Assembly: GCF_023856365.1 (NCBI RefSeq)
Contig: NC_064555.1
Span: forward strand, 21,515,254-21,579,253
Length of the DNA stretch: 64,000 bases
Source: Brienomyrus brachyistius
Taxonomy: Eukaryota; Chordata; Actinopteri; Osteoglossiformes; Mormyridae
Direction of reading: 5' to 3'
The notes under the pieces were generated by a model, which ran no database searches, had not been told where the DNA came from, and saw nothing but the letters and a program-made list of their open reading frames with translations. The position numbers were made by a program, and so were the translations under genes. Every line of letters begins with the position of its first letter. Position 1 is the stretch's first letter. Below are positions 34,401 through 47,109 of this stretch, in pieces.

Positions 34401-35472
34401 AACCATCTGATTCCTCTATTCCCTAACAGAAAGGAAATATATTTATTTACAGATAGATCGTAATTGCCTTCCATCTTCCGTTTGTGAGCGTTGTCTGGAT
34501 ATGTGTACATGCACATTTACTGAACTCATTAGAAAAGTGGGGCATGCCTCCTGGCAGCCATTTGCCAGCGTTCCGCCAATCAGACGAGCCTCTGGCCCCT
34601 TCCTGGTTCCAGGTGAGACCCCGTGTCATGAAAGGGAGCAGAGGCACGTCCAGTCTACCTCAGCACTGAATCTGAATTTCTAACACATTAGTGGAATTGA
34701 ATTCACTCCTAATTCAACATTGTTTGAAATGTCAGCTCTGTGCGAGTGCGTAGGTGGGAGAGGGGTGCTGTTCCAGCAATCCCATTTGTCCGTTCTTGAC
34801 AGAAATTAGTCATGCTTGAGATTGATAGGATGCACTTTGAATTCATTTCAGTCTGCAAGCTCCTGCTCTCTTGGTTAATGTCAATATGGTGTATTTTAGG
34901 AGGACAAATCATTGATCCCTCAGCAAAGACTCTGTAATGGAATTCTCCAAGTACTAGAAATTTTAGGAATGTTAATGATTTTTTTTTTGAATGCTCTTAA
35001 TGTGTTTGAAAGCAATGAAGTTGAAGTTTTTTCTTCTGATTTCTCCAATACGGTGGTATTGCTATTTTACATAAAGTGATTAGCGTGTTCATTTATCTGA
35101 CTTATCTATATTTAACCTTCAATCGGCCTTCAGAACCTTATGGCTGGCCTTTTGGCAGCTCTTCCTAACTTTTTTTGCAATAATCTCATTATAAAAGACC
35201 AAGGAGACAGATTATAGCTTGACATTAGTATAGTACAGACAGCATAACAGAGATCACACGTCGAGGAAGCGTCAGAAATGTATTAATAACTGTGACGTTG
35301 GTCTGTGCATATGGGATGAAATCTGTTTGTTTGAGAAGCTGTGAGAAGCTGTTTTTCACCCAAGACAGCCCATGTTGTCATCTCGCTATCTGTGTGTCCA
35401 TCATCGGCATTTACACCCCCACCTCAGCCTTGCGAGCTCACACCAAGCTTTTCTCACTTTGTCTTTCCGCAG
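31447..35472. other. Probable last-but-one TRAPPC9 intron segment
   Basis: A T23 run lies at 31618-31640 and C-rich runs at about 32687-32703. A possible tRNA-SINE head remnant (ggcacagtggttaagatctg) is near 31990. A 126-codon minus frame at 33681-34061 lies in sequence without repeats and is unrecognised. The polypyrimidine tract ending at 35472 is the acceptor of the TRAPPC9 exon. Confidence 0.5.
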
Positions 35473-35696
35473 ACGTGGTGGTGAACGGGAAGCCATGTGA
35501 CTGCAACATTATAGCAGAGTGCAGTGTGGGTGATATGGTGCCCCTGGAGGTCAGGCTGACTAATCGCAGCAAGAATGCAGTGGGTCCCTTCTCGCTGAAC
35601 ATCATCCCCTTCCAAGACTACCAGAACGGCGTCCATAACTATGAGCTGCAAGATGTCGTCACTTTCATCGGCTCCAACACCTTCTACATTGACACA
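35473..35696 (+). CDS. TRAPPC9: TRAPPC9, penultimate coding exon
   Basis: TRAPPC9 (NIBP) is a large subunit of the TRAPPII tethering complex, which acts in ER-Golgi and endosomal trafficking and has been linked to NF-kB signalling. This 224-bp exon follows a good acceptor (tttccgcag, AG at 35471-35472) and ends at donor gtgagtaag (35697). It enters in phase 1 (one base of the first codon comes from the previous exon) and exits in phase 0. The residues, from DVVVNGKPCDC through LEVRLTNRSKNAVGPFSLN to FQDYQNGVHNYELQD, match the C-terminal beta-rich region of vertebrate TRAPPC9 as I know it. KCNK9 downstream on the same strand reproduces the human gene order. The frame is open upstream of the acceptor, but that part is intron. 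Confidence 0.92.
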
Positions 35697-36021
35697 GTGA
35701 GTAAGGCTGACAGCACAGTTTTACTTCATCTCATGGAAAGCCACAGGATGTATTTACATATTTATTAGTGTGTGATATTGCAAGCATCCTCTGAAAATAA
35801 TGAAATGTTTAAATAACTGCAGCCTTACCATATAGCATTTACGTTTATTTTATTATTCAAGCCAATATTAAAGCTTTATCAAAAACTGGCAGTGCATTTT
35901 GTCATGAAATAAGAATGAAACGTCTGGGGTATTTTTAAAAAATAAGGGAGGTGCTGCTATGCGTTTTTAGCCTTTTTGTCCCAAATTGTCCCCGCTTAGG
36001 TTGATCTCCTTCCATTTTCAG
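35697..36021 (+). other. Last TRAPPC9 intron
   Basis: A 325-bp phase-0 intron from gtgagtaag to ttccattttcag. AT-rich with no repeat recognised. Confidence 0.85.
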
Positions 36022-36192
36022 GTCAAGCCCACAGAAGACTGTAACTGTGCCGGTGCTCTGCTTTTTCTCTACGCTGGAGACTTCTACCTGAACATCAAGT
36101 TTCAGGACGACAGCAGCTGCGGCCGCGATCTGCCCCTGGCTTGGTTCTGTTTGCCAAATGTCCATGTTAAAGCCGTAGACTCTCCTTTTTAA
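36022..36192 (+). CDS. TRAPPC9: TRAPPC9, last coding exon
   Basis: It starts after AG at 36020-36021 in phase 0. It encodes 56 residues from VKPTEDCNCAGALLFLYAGDF through IKFQDDSS to CLPNVHVKAVDSPF, then TAA at 36190-36192. The alternation of a GALLFLYAGDF strand with a final FCLPNVHV strand is the usual vertebrate TRAPPC9 terminus. The joined exons read continuously across the splice (FYIDT then VKPTED). There is no truncation, and the C-terminal end is close to the human length. Confidence 0.93.
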   Translation, partial: VKPTEDCNCAGALLFLYAGDFYLNIKFQDDSSCGRDLPLAWFCLPNVHVKAVDSPF

Positions 36193-37640
36193 AGCGCCGT
36201 CCCGGTCTTTTACAGAGGCATCCATCCTCCGAGTCCATCACCTTTTCTAGGGACCAGTTTCTGACGTCTGTGCAAAACCGGTTTTATTCTAGATGTAAAC
36301 TGGAACAGCCAGCTAACTCCAGTTTTATTCCCCTAACTTCTCAGAAGAACAAATATATCATGACCAGAGATTCATTTGTAAATAGGTTCTGTAAGCATCT
36401 GTGTTTGTGTAATAACCATAGTCTTAAAGGTTAAGGCAACTTTGTAAAGAGCATGCCAGAGATTTTTCACCTTAAAAAAAGATAACAGAAATGCCCTCTT
36501 CGGTAACTCGGTTTCAGTCAGCCACCAGTTGCAGGCAGTGGTTCCAGACTACCATAAGCCTGCGTGTAATTAAGTAATTACATCAAAATACGCATATTTT
36601 GCAAATCGATATGAACTCCAATCGTTACTGCACTAATAATGGAATAGTTATTGACTTCTGAAATTCAGATGTCATATGCACAGTTGTTGGTCTCTAATTG
36701 CAAAATTTCTTCTTGAACTATTAAAAGGCTCTGTAGACATGTGGTTCTGTTGGATTCCTGATTTCTCTTTCCTAGATGTGTTTAAATACCGAAGAATAAT
36801 GCCCCCAATTTGGCCGCTGCACTGAACGCAGTCTTCCATGGTTAAATACATCTTTTTCAATTGCCTTACAGAAATATTATGATGTGCATGTATCTGGGTT
36901 TCCAGTATCTCTTTGAAAAAGGACCTATAGGATGTACTTGGAAGCAGGCTTGTAGATAGATGCTCATCAGTAATTTAGTTTCACAATTACTGAACTAGTG
37001 ATGCTTGATCTGCCAGTGGGATAAGTGTGCTTCCTCATTTTAGCGCTGGGAACAGTGATGCTTTGGAACTTCTGCTGGATGCAGTCGCCACAGGGTTACC
37101 AGTCACTGGTTGCTTGAGGCCAGGAACAACATTGTAAGGAGGCAGTGATTGATATCGCACGACAGTCCCATCTCTAGTGCACTCTGAAGCACCATTGCTC
37201 GCAGCTCTACCTCATTCATCTCCACACCTTGTCTGACGCCATTGACTTTTGGCTTCTCCGCGGTCCATGGCGGCGCTGAATGCGTTCAGTCTTTCTAGCT
37301 GTCCGAGGCAGTAGGTGTGGATAGACTCTGTCCTAGAGAAGAGGCGTACGAAGCCGCTTCTGTGAAAGATTCCCGGCGCAGAATGGTAGGACGCCTTGGT
37401 TCCTTTTTACATGTTATATGTGGCTATACTTCATTTGCTTTGGTGGGGAAAGATGCTAATTTATTAAAATGGTTCTGGTTTCCACTTTTTCCTTGGTTCT
37501 TTGCGCTTCAGCTTCTTGAAATGCCAGCAGGCATCCAAAGGACAAGTATGTACAGCGCTGCTCTCGTCTTCATTTCTGTACATAATGAAAGTGAAGCTGT
37601 GTGACCCCTACAAATAAAGCCTTTGTTGTTCTTGAGAGCC
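36193..37640 (+). other. Probable TRAPPC9 3' UTR and flank
   Basis: No coding signal. The first clear AATAAA after the stop is at 37613-37618, followed by a GT-rich 'ctttgttgttcttg', giving a possible 1.4-kb 3' UTR. An ATTAAA at 36720-36725 is a weaker alternative. A 95-codon frame at 37317-37604 ends just before the hexamer and has no recognised domain. Confidence 0.4.
37613..37618 (+). terminator. Candidate TRAPPC9 polyadenylation signal
   Basis: Canonical AATAAA with a GT-rich element just downstream, about 1.4 kb after the stop codon. Position and context only. Confidence 0.4.
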
Positions 37641-40130
37641 CTATTTCCAGCTGACATATAAAACAATCCTATAGTGGCAAGCAACTGCAATGAGCTCATC
37701 CTCCAAAACGCCTTCTATGATGTCTGATTAATTTTAGTAATAGAATTCAATTTGCTAAACATGATGCTGTTTTAACCAAAGTGTAGATCAAATTGACAAG
37801 CAGTACGAAAACGTGAAAACCAATTATAAAGATAAGGGCTCTCGAGATGAGAATATAATGGCCCATAATCTTGATGCATTAATAATATTGTGTCACTTTG
37901 GATGTTGAAGCCTGGGTCTTGAACCTAACAAGGCACTGAACCGTCGCCGTGGTGATAAAGTAAGATGACCTTGCTGCCTGCCTTCGCAAATCAATATGGA
38001 CCTGCTCGTTACTAGCGTCTGTTCGATTGGTCTCAGCATCCTGTGCTGACCATCCTCAATCTCCTTGTCACCTCTGAAACAATAGCCTGCCGTCTAGCCT
38101 AGCGCCAGCACCCAGAATCAATCTCCTTAGCCCCAGTTAGGCAGAGTTACTTGCACCTTGCGAATCAATTTGTGAAACTGTTATTGCTATTTTTGCCAAT
38201 ATATATAAAAACATGCTATAAATATACACGTGTTCAGGAGTGCTCTTTAATTATTAAAGTGCTGGCTTTGATCTACAGAAAATGAAGCAAAGTTAAGTCT
38301 GGTACCCACCTTGAGGGCATAATCTCCTGGAATTTCAAATTGATGGTCAATTCCTTAGCTACACCGATTCTTAATGTCCTTTATAAAGAAGGTATGTAAC
38401 AGCACATTATGTATGACATCACACTCGACAAAGTGTGAATGAAGACATCCACTTTGCTTGTTTATTGTAAAATGCACTGTATCATTTCATTTTCAGCATT
38501 AGAAGTACATTTAACTATTGTAATAACCACCGTAATATGTAGTATTTTATTACAATATGCGGGGAAATTTATTACTTATAAGCTGTTTGCAAAATGCAAT
38601 TACACAATTGTGAACATTTTTAAATTTTGTTGTTCTTACATAATATGGTGATATTACCATAATGTGTTGTTACAAGGTAACGGATAATTCAGTATGTGGC
38701 CATGTGTCTGCCCCGGTTCTGCCGTCTCACATCAGTACAGCCTTAAGAGCCACTTCCAGCTAATGTGGTAATTACTCCCAGTGCAACTTCTCAGGTGGCT
38801 TTAGACGTTCACATGTGTGAGTCGATGCCCTTGTTCGTCTTGTTTGGCATGTTATTCTATTCATTATGAATCGCCCAAAATGTCAACAGGATACTTGTCC
38901 TCGATAATGCAGAAAGCTCCTCGGCTGAAAGAGACCCTGCGGTTCGGAGGCGATTGGCTGAGGTTTGCGAAAGGGAGGCACCACCTGTCAGACACCCTGA
39001 ACACAATCAGGTGTCATTCACAGCTGCTGTTTATCATACATGAAACAACCCCTGGTACCTGCATTTGATTCAAGTGGGAATAACGTACAAGTGCTCGTGT
39101 GTGTTATCAAAGAAGCAACGACACAGAACGTCTTTAGTACTGTAAACTCTAAGCTGGGGGCCCTCTGACCATTTTGAATAGTCAGTGTAGGTTTAGTAAG
39201 ATCCAGAGTCATTTATTACTGGGTACGATTGGAAAATAACTGATGATATGTGGATGGAGTTAGTGCAAGAGATACAATGCTTGTGTCTGGGAGCCTGTAA
39301 TGCTTAGCTTATAAATACTAGATAATTATCTGAGCATAAATGATAAATATGTTAATAAAAGGATCAGCCATTGGCAACTGGTGCAAGGAAGATCACTGAA
39401 AGACTTAGGAAGGAGATGCCTGAAGGAGGAAGTTTAATATATTTAGTAAGGTTATATTCAGGCTGTTCCTCTAGAGATGAAAAACTAAACATCAGGATCG
39501 CAGTGCCTGACTGTTAGCAGGAGCGAATGATGACCGCCGGCTCGCTCTGGAACCCGCCTTGCCCACCCAGATCTTCACAGGTTTTCTGTTTTATTTCGAT
39601 TTCAAAGCTGATGTTTGCACTTTTTAGATCTTTCTGTCTTTAAGCTTCCCAAAAATTTTGGTAGTTTTTTTTTTCCATTCTTCTGTCCCCTCTGCTTCCA
39701 CCCCTTAATTGATATAAAATCATACTGTGACCTCTTGAAATAGAATTTAAGCATCCTTTGTGGCTTGTGCTTCAAAGTGAGAATTACACCGTGTATACGC
39801 TCTTATCAATGGAAGCCATACTTTTGATTTTGACTTCTGGCCTTGACACAGTTCTACTGCGGGCTAATAAGCAAACTAATGGTGAAAGGGATTACTGAGA
39901 TAGTGGGTACAGAGAGCTCATATAACTGAAAAGGTGCGTGCCCTCCATTTGTGCCATGCAGAACAAGAAATGAAAAGAATTGGATACCTCAGAGTACCCT
40001 TAGGAAACAGACCGTAACAATAGCACAGTCTAGCCATTTCCATTGTTGGGCTATTGATGGGTATCAGAACCACTGATATGTCTGTACATGTTCTACATGT
40101 TTAGGATTTATGGATAACTACTTCTACGAA
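37641..40130. other. Intergenic, nothing recognised
   Basis: Unique-looking AT-rich sequence between TRAPPC9 and the hairpin-rich repeat. No gene seen. Confidence 0.45.
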
Positions 40131-40556
40131 TGCAATGTCTATAAGAATCCATGAGCACATTCATAGCGCATCATAATGCATTTGTAAAGCATTATAAACA
40201 TGGCTATAAATATGTATACTCATTATAATATACATTATAGCCATGTTTATTATACATGCTTTATGAAGCTCATATCTATAATGCACTATAGATACCTTCA
40301 TAACGGAGTACAAATCATCCTTAATTCTTATAAAGACCGCTATACAGTAATGCATTATGAAGGTGTCTATAGTGCATTATAGATGAGAGCTTCAGTGGCA
40401 CTTACGAAATATTATAATCAGCACTACAATTCCTTATGACTAATGGCTTATGACAAGATGTTGTAATGCTTTATTAATTCTTATATCCACCATTATAATG
40501 CATTACGAAGGTACCTATAGTGCATTATAGATGAGAGCTTCCAGTAAAGTGTTACC
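40131..40556 (-). mobile_element. AT-rich hairpin-forming MITE-like repeat
   Basis: Read from the right end it begins GGTAACACTTTACTGGAAGC, a start I know from fish non-autonomous elements. A segment 'tctatagtgcattatagatg' with flanks occurs directly at about 40358-40398 and 40508-40546, and inverted at about 40268-40307. A second hairpin pairs 'cattataaacatggctata' (from about 40190) with 'tatagccatgtttattata' (to about 40255). The left boundary is uncertain and there is no coding capacity. Confidence 0.65.
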
Positions 40557-42257
40557 ATTTTATGTATTTTATGGGATACAGAGGATTGTAGAGAGCTTGT
40601 GTGGGAAGGTGTCCCGTGCCTCACATTAGATGGGTTAGGGCCTGTTTGCTCATGTGTTTTCAAGATGGATGTCAGTGATTCCTGTTCGGGAATACACTTC
40701 AGCGATCTGCACAGTGCTGCCAAAACCAGTGCTTAGATTCATTATGTTGATATCAAGGGATGCGAACCCGGGATGCTAACACATCCATCTTACATCCTGG
40801 TAATCACATACCGGTTAGAGCTAAGGAATCAGGATGCTGGGATGACAGATTGAGTGCTTATACCCCGATCATGATTTGCATCGTCTCAGTATGATCACTG
40901 GCAGCAACATTTAGGAAAGGTTACCGCTAACTCATAGGAACAGGGTTAGCGGCTGCATGCTTCATAGAAAAGCCTGTATTTTACACTGAATATACGCATT
41001 GTTCTGATACGCTGTACTGGATAAGTTGTTGGATGATGATTATGTGTATACTCTGCTTAATATTAATACCTTTGTGCATGTCACAAACATCATGTGTCCC
41101 TTAAATCATTCCCCATAAAATAACACCCTTTGTGACTATGAGAGCACTATCATTGTATCGGTCCACACTGTCAGGTTTTAAAGTTTTCTTCATGATACCG
41201 TCAGTCTGTGCTGGGTTCAGTCTTTCACATTAACATTTACCAAACGTTGTGCAGATTGTCTGTCTGCCGTGTACTGCTCTGTGACATGTTGCGACATTTG
41301 CCACGTGCACTTAGCCTTTGCCCGCCCGCGTGTGCTGTCTCTGAGGACCATCCCAAAAACATCCTACCTATTAATAGCAAGCCAGATGGATTTGGTGCTG
41401 TCCGAATATCTTGTGTCGTATAGACATTTGCTACTTGAGTTAATTTTTCCTTGAAAAAGGTCCAGTCATTACAAAATCATCACCTTCACATTAATAGAAG
41501 CTGCCGACAAAACTTACTATTTCACACCTCCTCCGTCAACACCTGAAGCTGTGAGATAATGTGTGAGATTACTATAGTTACTCTGACTGCGGCTATATTT
41601 AGACTCAGTGCCAGTTATATAAAGAAAATAAAGGTGCTTGGTTCAAGGGAAGGTTCAGAACTCATTAAGGAGAATGGAGCCCGTAGGTGGAGTTTATGGG
41701 GCGTGTCACAGGACCCAATGGCGTCCCAAAGACGCGGCGAGTGACCACTGGCCCATATGTGCTGAGCTGGGGAGGGAGATTACAGATGGATGCAGTGGGT
41801 ATTGAAGTAGCTGAAAGGCTGTACAACAATTTTTGAGGGAAGATTCTACCAGCTGAATAGCCTGCCCCCCCCCCCCCCCAAATAAATAAATAAATGACCT
41901 CACCCCTGTAAGAACAACCTCTGTATAGCTACTGCTTATCAGAGGCTGAATAGTTGATTTAAAAATGTGCTTAAAGCCCTCCAGGGACAGTCATACTTCT
42001 GCCACCATCTGTTCCGCTTTGAATTACGACTGTGGGATCCGAGGAGGTCTGACATCTACAGGCAGCCCAGTGGTCCTGTCACCTGAAGGGGTTACAGAAA
42101 CATCACTTATAGGATCAAAAGTCATTTTCTCCCTTAAGCCTTTACAGCTTTTTACAAGAGGAGCAATTGTCCTTTTTAATAGCTGTTGGTGCTTGAAACG
42201 TTATAAATGTCCCTAAATGTTTTAATGTTCTAATATTCTCAGATATTTCCGAATCGT

Positions 42258-42292
<35 letters not shown>

Positions 42293-43154
42293 GCTGCTTA
42301 ACTCTTAATTGAAACTGCCAGCCTTAATAATTGTCTCATCAGAAGAGGTTACAACGTTTTTATATGGATTCTAAAGTTGGCTTCCACGAAAAATCCAGAG
42401 GACTTCTCATTCTCATCGTCAGGTTAGAGACGGTACATTCCCAGGCAGGTGTCAAGACGACTGGACCAGAATTATGAACTACAGAAAGACATTAGGCAAA
42501 ATAAGGGTAGATTTAAAAAATGTAAAACACAGATTCAACTGATCATCTGACTACTTACAACTCAAAATTCACGCCATGAAGCTAGAGCAAGGAGAGACCC
42601 CACAAAAATTTTATTAATGTACGTTTAAATATAAAACGCATTTACCTTAATATTGCCTAGTAGGTCTGACGTGTTCCCACAATTTCTCATTTTGACAAAT
42701 AATGTTCTCAATTTCTTGGCGCTACATGTAAACATATCATTCATTTTTTAAATCCTCTATTTATTATCAATTAGTTAGGACTATAATGCCAGCAGTATAT
42801 CACCAGTGTGCGGGGGCCAACCCGCCCCCCCCCACCTCGGTCATTTCTGGTTGCCCCACGTGAGATGTGTCTCCTTAATAGTTTACTTTTAATGCTCTGA
42901 TTTGCGTGAGCACAGACCCCCCTGCCGTTCCATACTGGGGAACAATTAGTACTCAGCATTTCACTGCAGCATTTGCAAGGAGCCTGATTTAATGTATTGC
43001 TGCGATCACTTCATGCCTGGTAATTGTGTGCGTCCACTTCCTGCCTGACATTGCCAGCGATGACTAGGGAAACCTTTACATGCACACACCTTCCACCGTA
43101 TTTCACACAGATGCAACCCATTTGTACTGTTTTTTTCAAAAAAAAAGCTTGTAT
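40557..43154. other. Intergenic with homopolymer tracts
   Basis: C15 then (AAAT)n at 41865-41895, T30 at 42260-42289 and a C-rich run at about 42824-42833. No gene recognised. Confidence 0.5.
42260..42289. repeat. T30 homopolymer
   Basis: Uninterrupted T run in intergenic sequence. It is not joined to a recognisable SINE or LINE body in either orientation. Confidence 0.95.
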
Positions 43155-43945
43155 GTACACTCACTTTATTAGGGTCATTATACTAATACTGGGTAAGTTC
43201 CCCCTTTGCTCTCGAAACAGCCTCAATTCTCCATGGCATGGATTCCACAAGATGTATGAAACATTCCTTTCAGATTCTGGTCCATGCTGACATGACCGCA
43301 TCACACAAATTCTGAAGAATTGTCAGCTGTACATCTATGCTGCGAATCTCCCATCCTACCACATCCCAGAAGGCGACTGGAGAACACTGAACTCACTGTC
43401 TTTTTCATGAGACCAGTTTGAGTGACTTTTGTTTCGTGACTCGGTGCATCATACTGGAATCAGCCATTAGATGATGGGTAAATTGTGGCCATGAGTGGAG
43501 GCACTTGATCAGCAAGACCACTGGCCAAGCCTGGACTGTTGACACAAGGCAGGTTGGGTCCATGGATTCCCACTATTGATCCCAAATTCTGACCCTACCA
43601 TCTGTGTACCTCAGCAGACATCAAGATTACCTGACCAGGCTACATTTTTCCAGCCTTCAGCTGTACCGTTTTGATGAGCCCAAGCCCAGTATAGCTTTAC
43701 CTACCTGATTTTGACTGACAGGAGCAGAACCCAACATGGTCTTCTGCTGCCGCAGCTCATCCAGCTGCGTTTTCTGTTGCGTATTCTGAGATTATTTTCT
43801 GCTCACCACAGTTACTGTAGCCTTTTTGTGGACTCGAACTGATCCGACCAATCTCCTCTGACAACTCTCATCAGCAGACCACCTTCCATCTACAGAACTG
43901 CTCCTCACTGAATGCTTTTTGTTTTTCTCCATGAGTGTTTGTAGG
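43155..43945 (-). pseudogene. Decayed Tc1-like element, second family
   Basis: The left end 'cactcactttattagggtca' resembles the cactcaccggccactttattagg ends of a widespread fish Tc1-like family. Transposase-derived segments follow on the minus strand, including 'ccatggcatggattccacaa', 'catgctgacatgaccgcatc' and 'gaacccaacatggtcttctg'. The middle is rearranged or deleted and no long frame survives. The 51763-52368 element belongs to the same family. Confidence 0.6.
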
Positions 43946-44810
43946 TATAAATTCTTGAAGTGTTGACTATATAGTATTTGTGTGTGAAAACCAGGTTGTA
44001 TCATCATGTCATTAAATCCTCGGAAACTGAATGAGAAAGACAGAGTGTCTTAACAATTAAGTAAATGCCTGAAATGTTTTTCCTTTTTCTTGTAAAGAGC
44101 GTGGAAATTAGATGAATTCCAAATATATTTTGAAGTGAGCCCTCTACCTTCTGGGAGACAGATGTTTGTCTGTTTATTTATTTGGCCATTTTTCTGCTAA
44201 GCATAGGAATTTATGTGGGCAGTTCCGATTACCTGGGGAAAGCAAAAGCCTACATCTCAGTGTTAACAACATTTTAGCTGAGGAAGCCATGGAAGATACT
44301 GAGATAAGAAGTCTAACTGGGTTTTAATGAACTCTTTGTCTCTGGTCCAAGTAATTACCTATAAATTGCTCTAAGGAGGCTAATTGTATGCCACGGGTGT
44401 TTAATTCCCCTTGTAAACATATTTCTTGCTTCCCAAACTCTAAAACATCCTAACCCATTACACAAAAGTTAGACATAAAGCCCAAATGTCACTTTTAGCT
44501 AAAATGCTTAAAGAAATAATGCATGTTTAATTGCAGACATTTGTTTGAAGCATGATTCCGGACCAAACAAAAGTCATCCATTAGCATTTCTCTTTATTTA
44601 TGTTTCCAACTACTACCTATTTTTTTATAGTGCTGCTAGTTCTGCATCCAATCTGTGGTGCCCCTTGCCTTGTACCCTGCACTTCTTGGAACTGGTTGCA
44701 TGCTAAATTGCGACCCAGGAATGGATAAGTCCATGGATGGATGGATGGAGTGAGTGAATAAGTGATGAGTGAATGTGTGAATGAGTGAGTGATATTTCTG
44801 ACAAGTCATA
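43946..44810. other. Intergenic, nothing recognised
   Basis: AT-rich spacer with a short (GGAT)n/(GTGA)n-like stretch near 44735-44790. No gene seen. Confidence 0.4.
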
Positions 44811-44812
44811 TA

Positions 44813-45930
44813 AACTATAATGCTAAAAATATTGGGACGCCTGTCTTTACGCACACATGAACTTTAATGACATCCCATTCTTCATACATAGGCTTTAATA
44901 TGGAGGTGGCCCACCCTTTGCAGCTATAACAGCTTCAGCTCTTCTAGGAAGGCTGTCCACAAGGTTTAGGAGGGTGTTTATGGGAATTTTTGACCATTCT
45001 TGCAGGAGAGCATTTGTGAGGTCAGGCACTGATGTTGGACGAGAAGGCCTGGCTCGCAGTCTCCACTCTAATTCATCCCAAAGGTGTTCTATCGGGTTGG
45101 GGTCAGGGCTCTGTACAGGCCAGTCAAGTTCCTCCACACCAGACTCGCTCATCCATGTCCTTATGGACCTTGCTTTGTGCACTGGTGCGCAGTCATGCTG
45201 GAACAGGAAGGATCCATCCCCAAACAGTTCCTACAAAGTTGGGAGCATGAAATTGTCCAAAATGGCTGAGAAAGCTGTAGCATTAAGAGTTCCTTTCACT
45301 GGAACTAAGGAGTCAAACCCAAAATCATCTATCAGATTGCCAGACAGAGAAGCATGAGTCATCTCTCCAGAGAAAACATCTCCACTGCTCTAGAATCCAG
45401 TGGCAGTGTGCTTTACGCCACTGCCTCTGACACTTTGCATTGCACTTGGTGATGTAAGGCTTGGATGCGGCTGCTCGGCCATGGAAACCCATTCCATGAA
45501 GTTCTTTATGCACTGTTCTTGAGCTAATCTGAAGGCCACACATTTGGAGGTCTGTAGCTATTCACTCTGCAGACAGTTGGCAACTTCTGCACACTGTGCG
45601 CCTCAGCACGCGTTGTCCCCGCTCTGTGATTTTACGTGACCTACCACTTTGTAGCTCAGTTGCTGTTGTTTCCAATTGCTTCCACTTTGTTATTATACCA
45701 CTAATAGTTGACTGTGGAATATTTAGTAGCGAGGAAATGTCACAAATGGACTTATTGCACAGGTGGCATCCTCTCACGGTACCACGCTTGAATTCAATGA
45801 GCTCCTGAGAGCGACTATCACAAATGTTTGTAGAAGCAGTCTGCATGCTTAGGTGCTTAATCTTATACAATTGTGTCTATGGAAGTGATTGGAACACCTG
45901 AGTTTAACAATATACTTTTACAATATAGTG
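44813..45930 (-). mobile_element. Tc1/mariner-like transposon, inactivated
   Basis: Flanked by TA at 44811-44812 and 45931-45932. The right end read inward is CACTATATTGTAAAAGTATA. The left end is a diverged AACTATAATGCTAAAAATAT, a match to the terminal repeat type of a common fish Tc1 family. The 1118-bp element holds a broken transposase on the minus strand (see the entries within it). Confidence 0.85.
44895..45870 (-). pseudogene. Tc1-type transposase, broken
   Basis: Tc1 transposases cut and paste the element using an N-terminal paired-type helix-turn-helix and a DDE catalytic domain. The piece at 45870-45562 carries the DNA-binding half (SICDISSLLNIPQSTISGII, then RSRKITERGQRVLRR). An in-frame TGA at about 45562-45564 interrupts it. 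The piece at 45543-45325 continues in the same frame with FHGRAAASKPYITKCNAKC and the first catalytic region (FLWRDDSCFSVW). The last piece, before 44895, is in another frame and has WPVQSPDPNPIEHLWDEL and GGPPPY at the end. The region between the last two pieces is shorter than expected, so a deletion with frameshift is likely. It cannot encode an active enzyme. Confidence 0.9.
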
Positions 45931-46405
45931 TATGTTTAAAGTGACTCTGTTCTCATGGATCCTACACTGCAACAAAGTGAGTTTCTTCAGCATGACATTG
46001 TTTATTACGTTAATCAAACTTGGGCTTGAAAACGTTACCCAGCTGAGTTAGCAAGTCACACATTTAAACTGCATTACTACCCACACATTAGTTCTGGAAT
46101 TTATTTAAAGATCACAGCGCTCAGAAAATAAGGCCTTTGCTGACTCAGTTTAACTTAAGTTTTTAAAATATTGCTTTAATTACACAGATACCCACTGGTG
46201 CTCTTACACTTGTTGGATATGTTAAATGCTAAACTAGAGCTTCATGGGAAACATTACTTAATCACTTAGACAATACAAACACACAGTAATTCGCTGTTGG
46301 TCATTTATTTGAATAAGAAAAAATACTAATGAACGGCTTTTTGTGTGCATGTGTGTCCAGTTATGTTCTCCCTGTGTAGTAAAGGGTTCCTCTTACGGTC
46401 CAAAG

Positions 46406-46510
46406 CAGTGTGTCCCGACTTAGACCTTGGTGACCCCCACACCGGGAGCCAGAAGTGAGCAAAAATGCGGACTGTCTGGGGGTCCCTGAGAACCTGATTG
46501 GGAAACATTG
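46406..46510. mobile_element. Palindromic hAT-like MITE, copy 4
   Basis: 105 bp from CAGTGTGTCCCGAC to GGGAAACATTG, with the usual arms ('gagcaaaaatgcggactgtc', 'gggggtccctgagaacctga'). The flanking 8-mers gtccaaag (46398-46405) and gtcaaaag (46511-46518) agree at 7 of 8 positions, consistent with a hAT target duplication. Confidence 0.8.
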
Positions 46511-46748
46511 GTCAAAAGGCTGGTCTTTCTGGATTGGCAACAATGTGTGATTCTGCGTGTAAGTGGATAGCCTTTGATAGGCCGGTATTCGCTCTGTTCC
46601 CCGCCTTGTCCCCCGCGCTTCCTGGGGCTTCTAGGTCACGCTAAATAACAGCACCGGTATTTTGGGCATGTTAAAGGTAGGCATGCTCTTCTTAATATAT
46701 CTACTCGCCATTTTCCATTCTTCCAACGCAGGGTCACAGTATGCCTGG

Positions 46749-46935
46749 GCAGGTATGTGGCTCAGCAGTGCTGCTGTCTAGCAGGTCACCACTTCCAATC
46801 CCATGATCAGCACAGTAGTCATATCGCTTTTGGGCCTCTGCGTTCTCGGGTTCTGGATTGATGGCTCACCCTGCGCTCAGACCTCAAGCTTCCCTGTATC
46901 TCACAGGAGAGCAAGAAGGGATTTGTGAGAAGCGA
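46749..46935 (+). mobile_element. tRNA-derived SINE, diverged copy
   Basis: The order of segments matches the 5362-5600 copy: 'atgtggctcagcag' head, a degenerate B box (cacttccaatccc), 'gatcagcacagtagtcatat', and 'gctcaccctgcgctcagacc' then 'caagcttccctgtatctcac'. It is strongly diverged and lacks a clear tail. Confidence 0.65.
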
Positions 46936-47109
46936 GGACATCTTCCGTACTCAGGAGCCTACAGATGTAATATAGTATCGTCATTAACTCAAGAAACATT
47001 TCGTCTGTGACGAAGCTGGCGCTGAAAATGACTAGGGGAAGACGTCAGGAAGTGAAAAAAGCTCTCAGCAACCTGAAAAATAACACAGACCAGATATTGA
47101 GGAGCACAC

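Noticed and set aside
1..35472. Further TRAPPC9 exons upstream
   Set aside because: I looked for the segment preceding DVVVNGKP (expected to end in a phase-1 exon) and found none. A short exon could have been missed; alignment with a TRAPPC9 protein would settle it.
37317..37604. A 95-codon + frame downstream of TRAPPC9
   Set aside because: It is probably 3' UTR ending at the candidate polyadenylation signal. No domain, no start context and no splice support.
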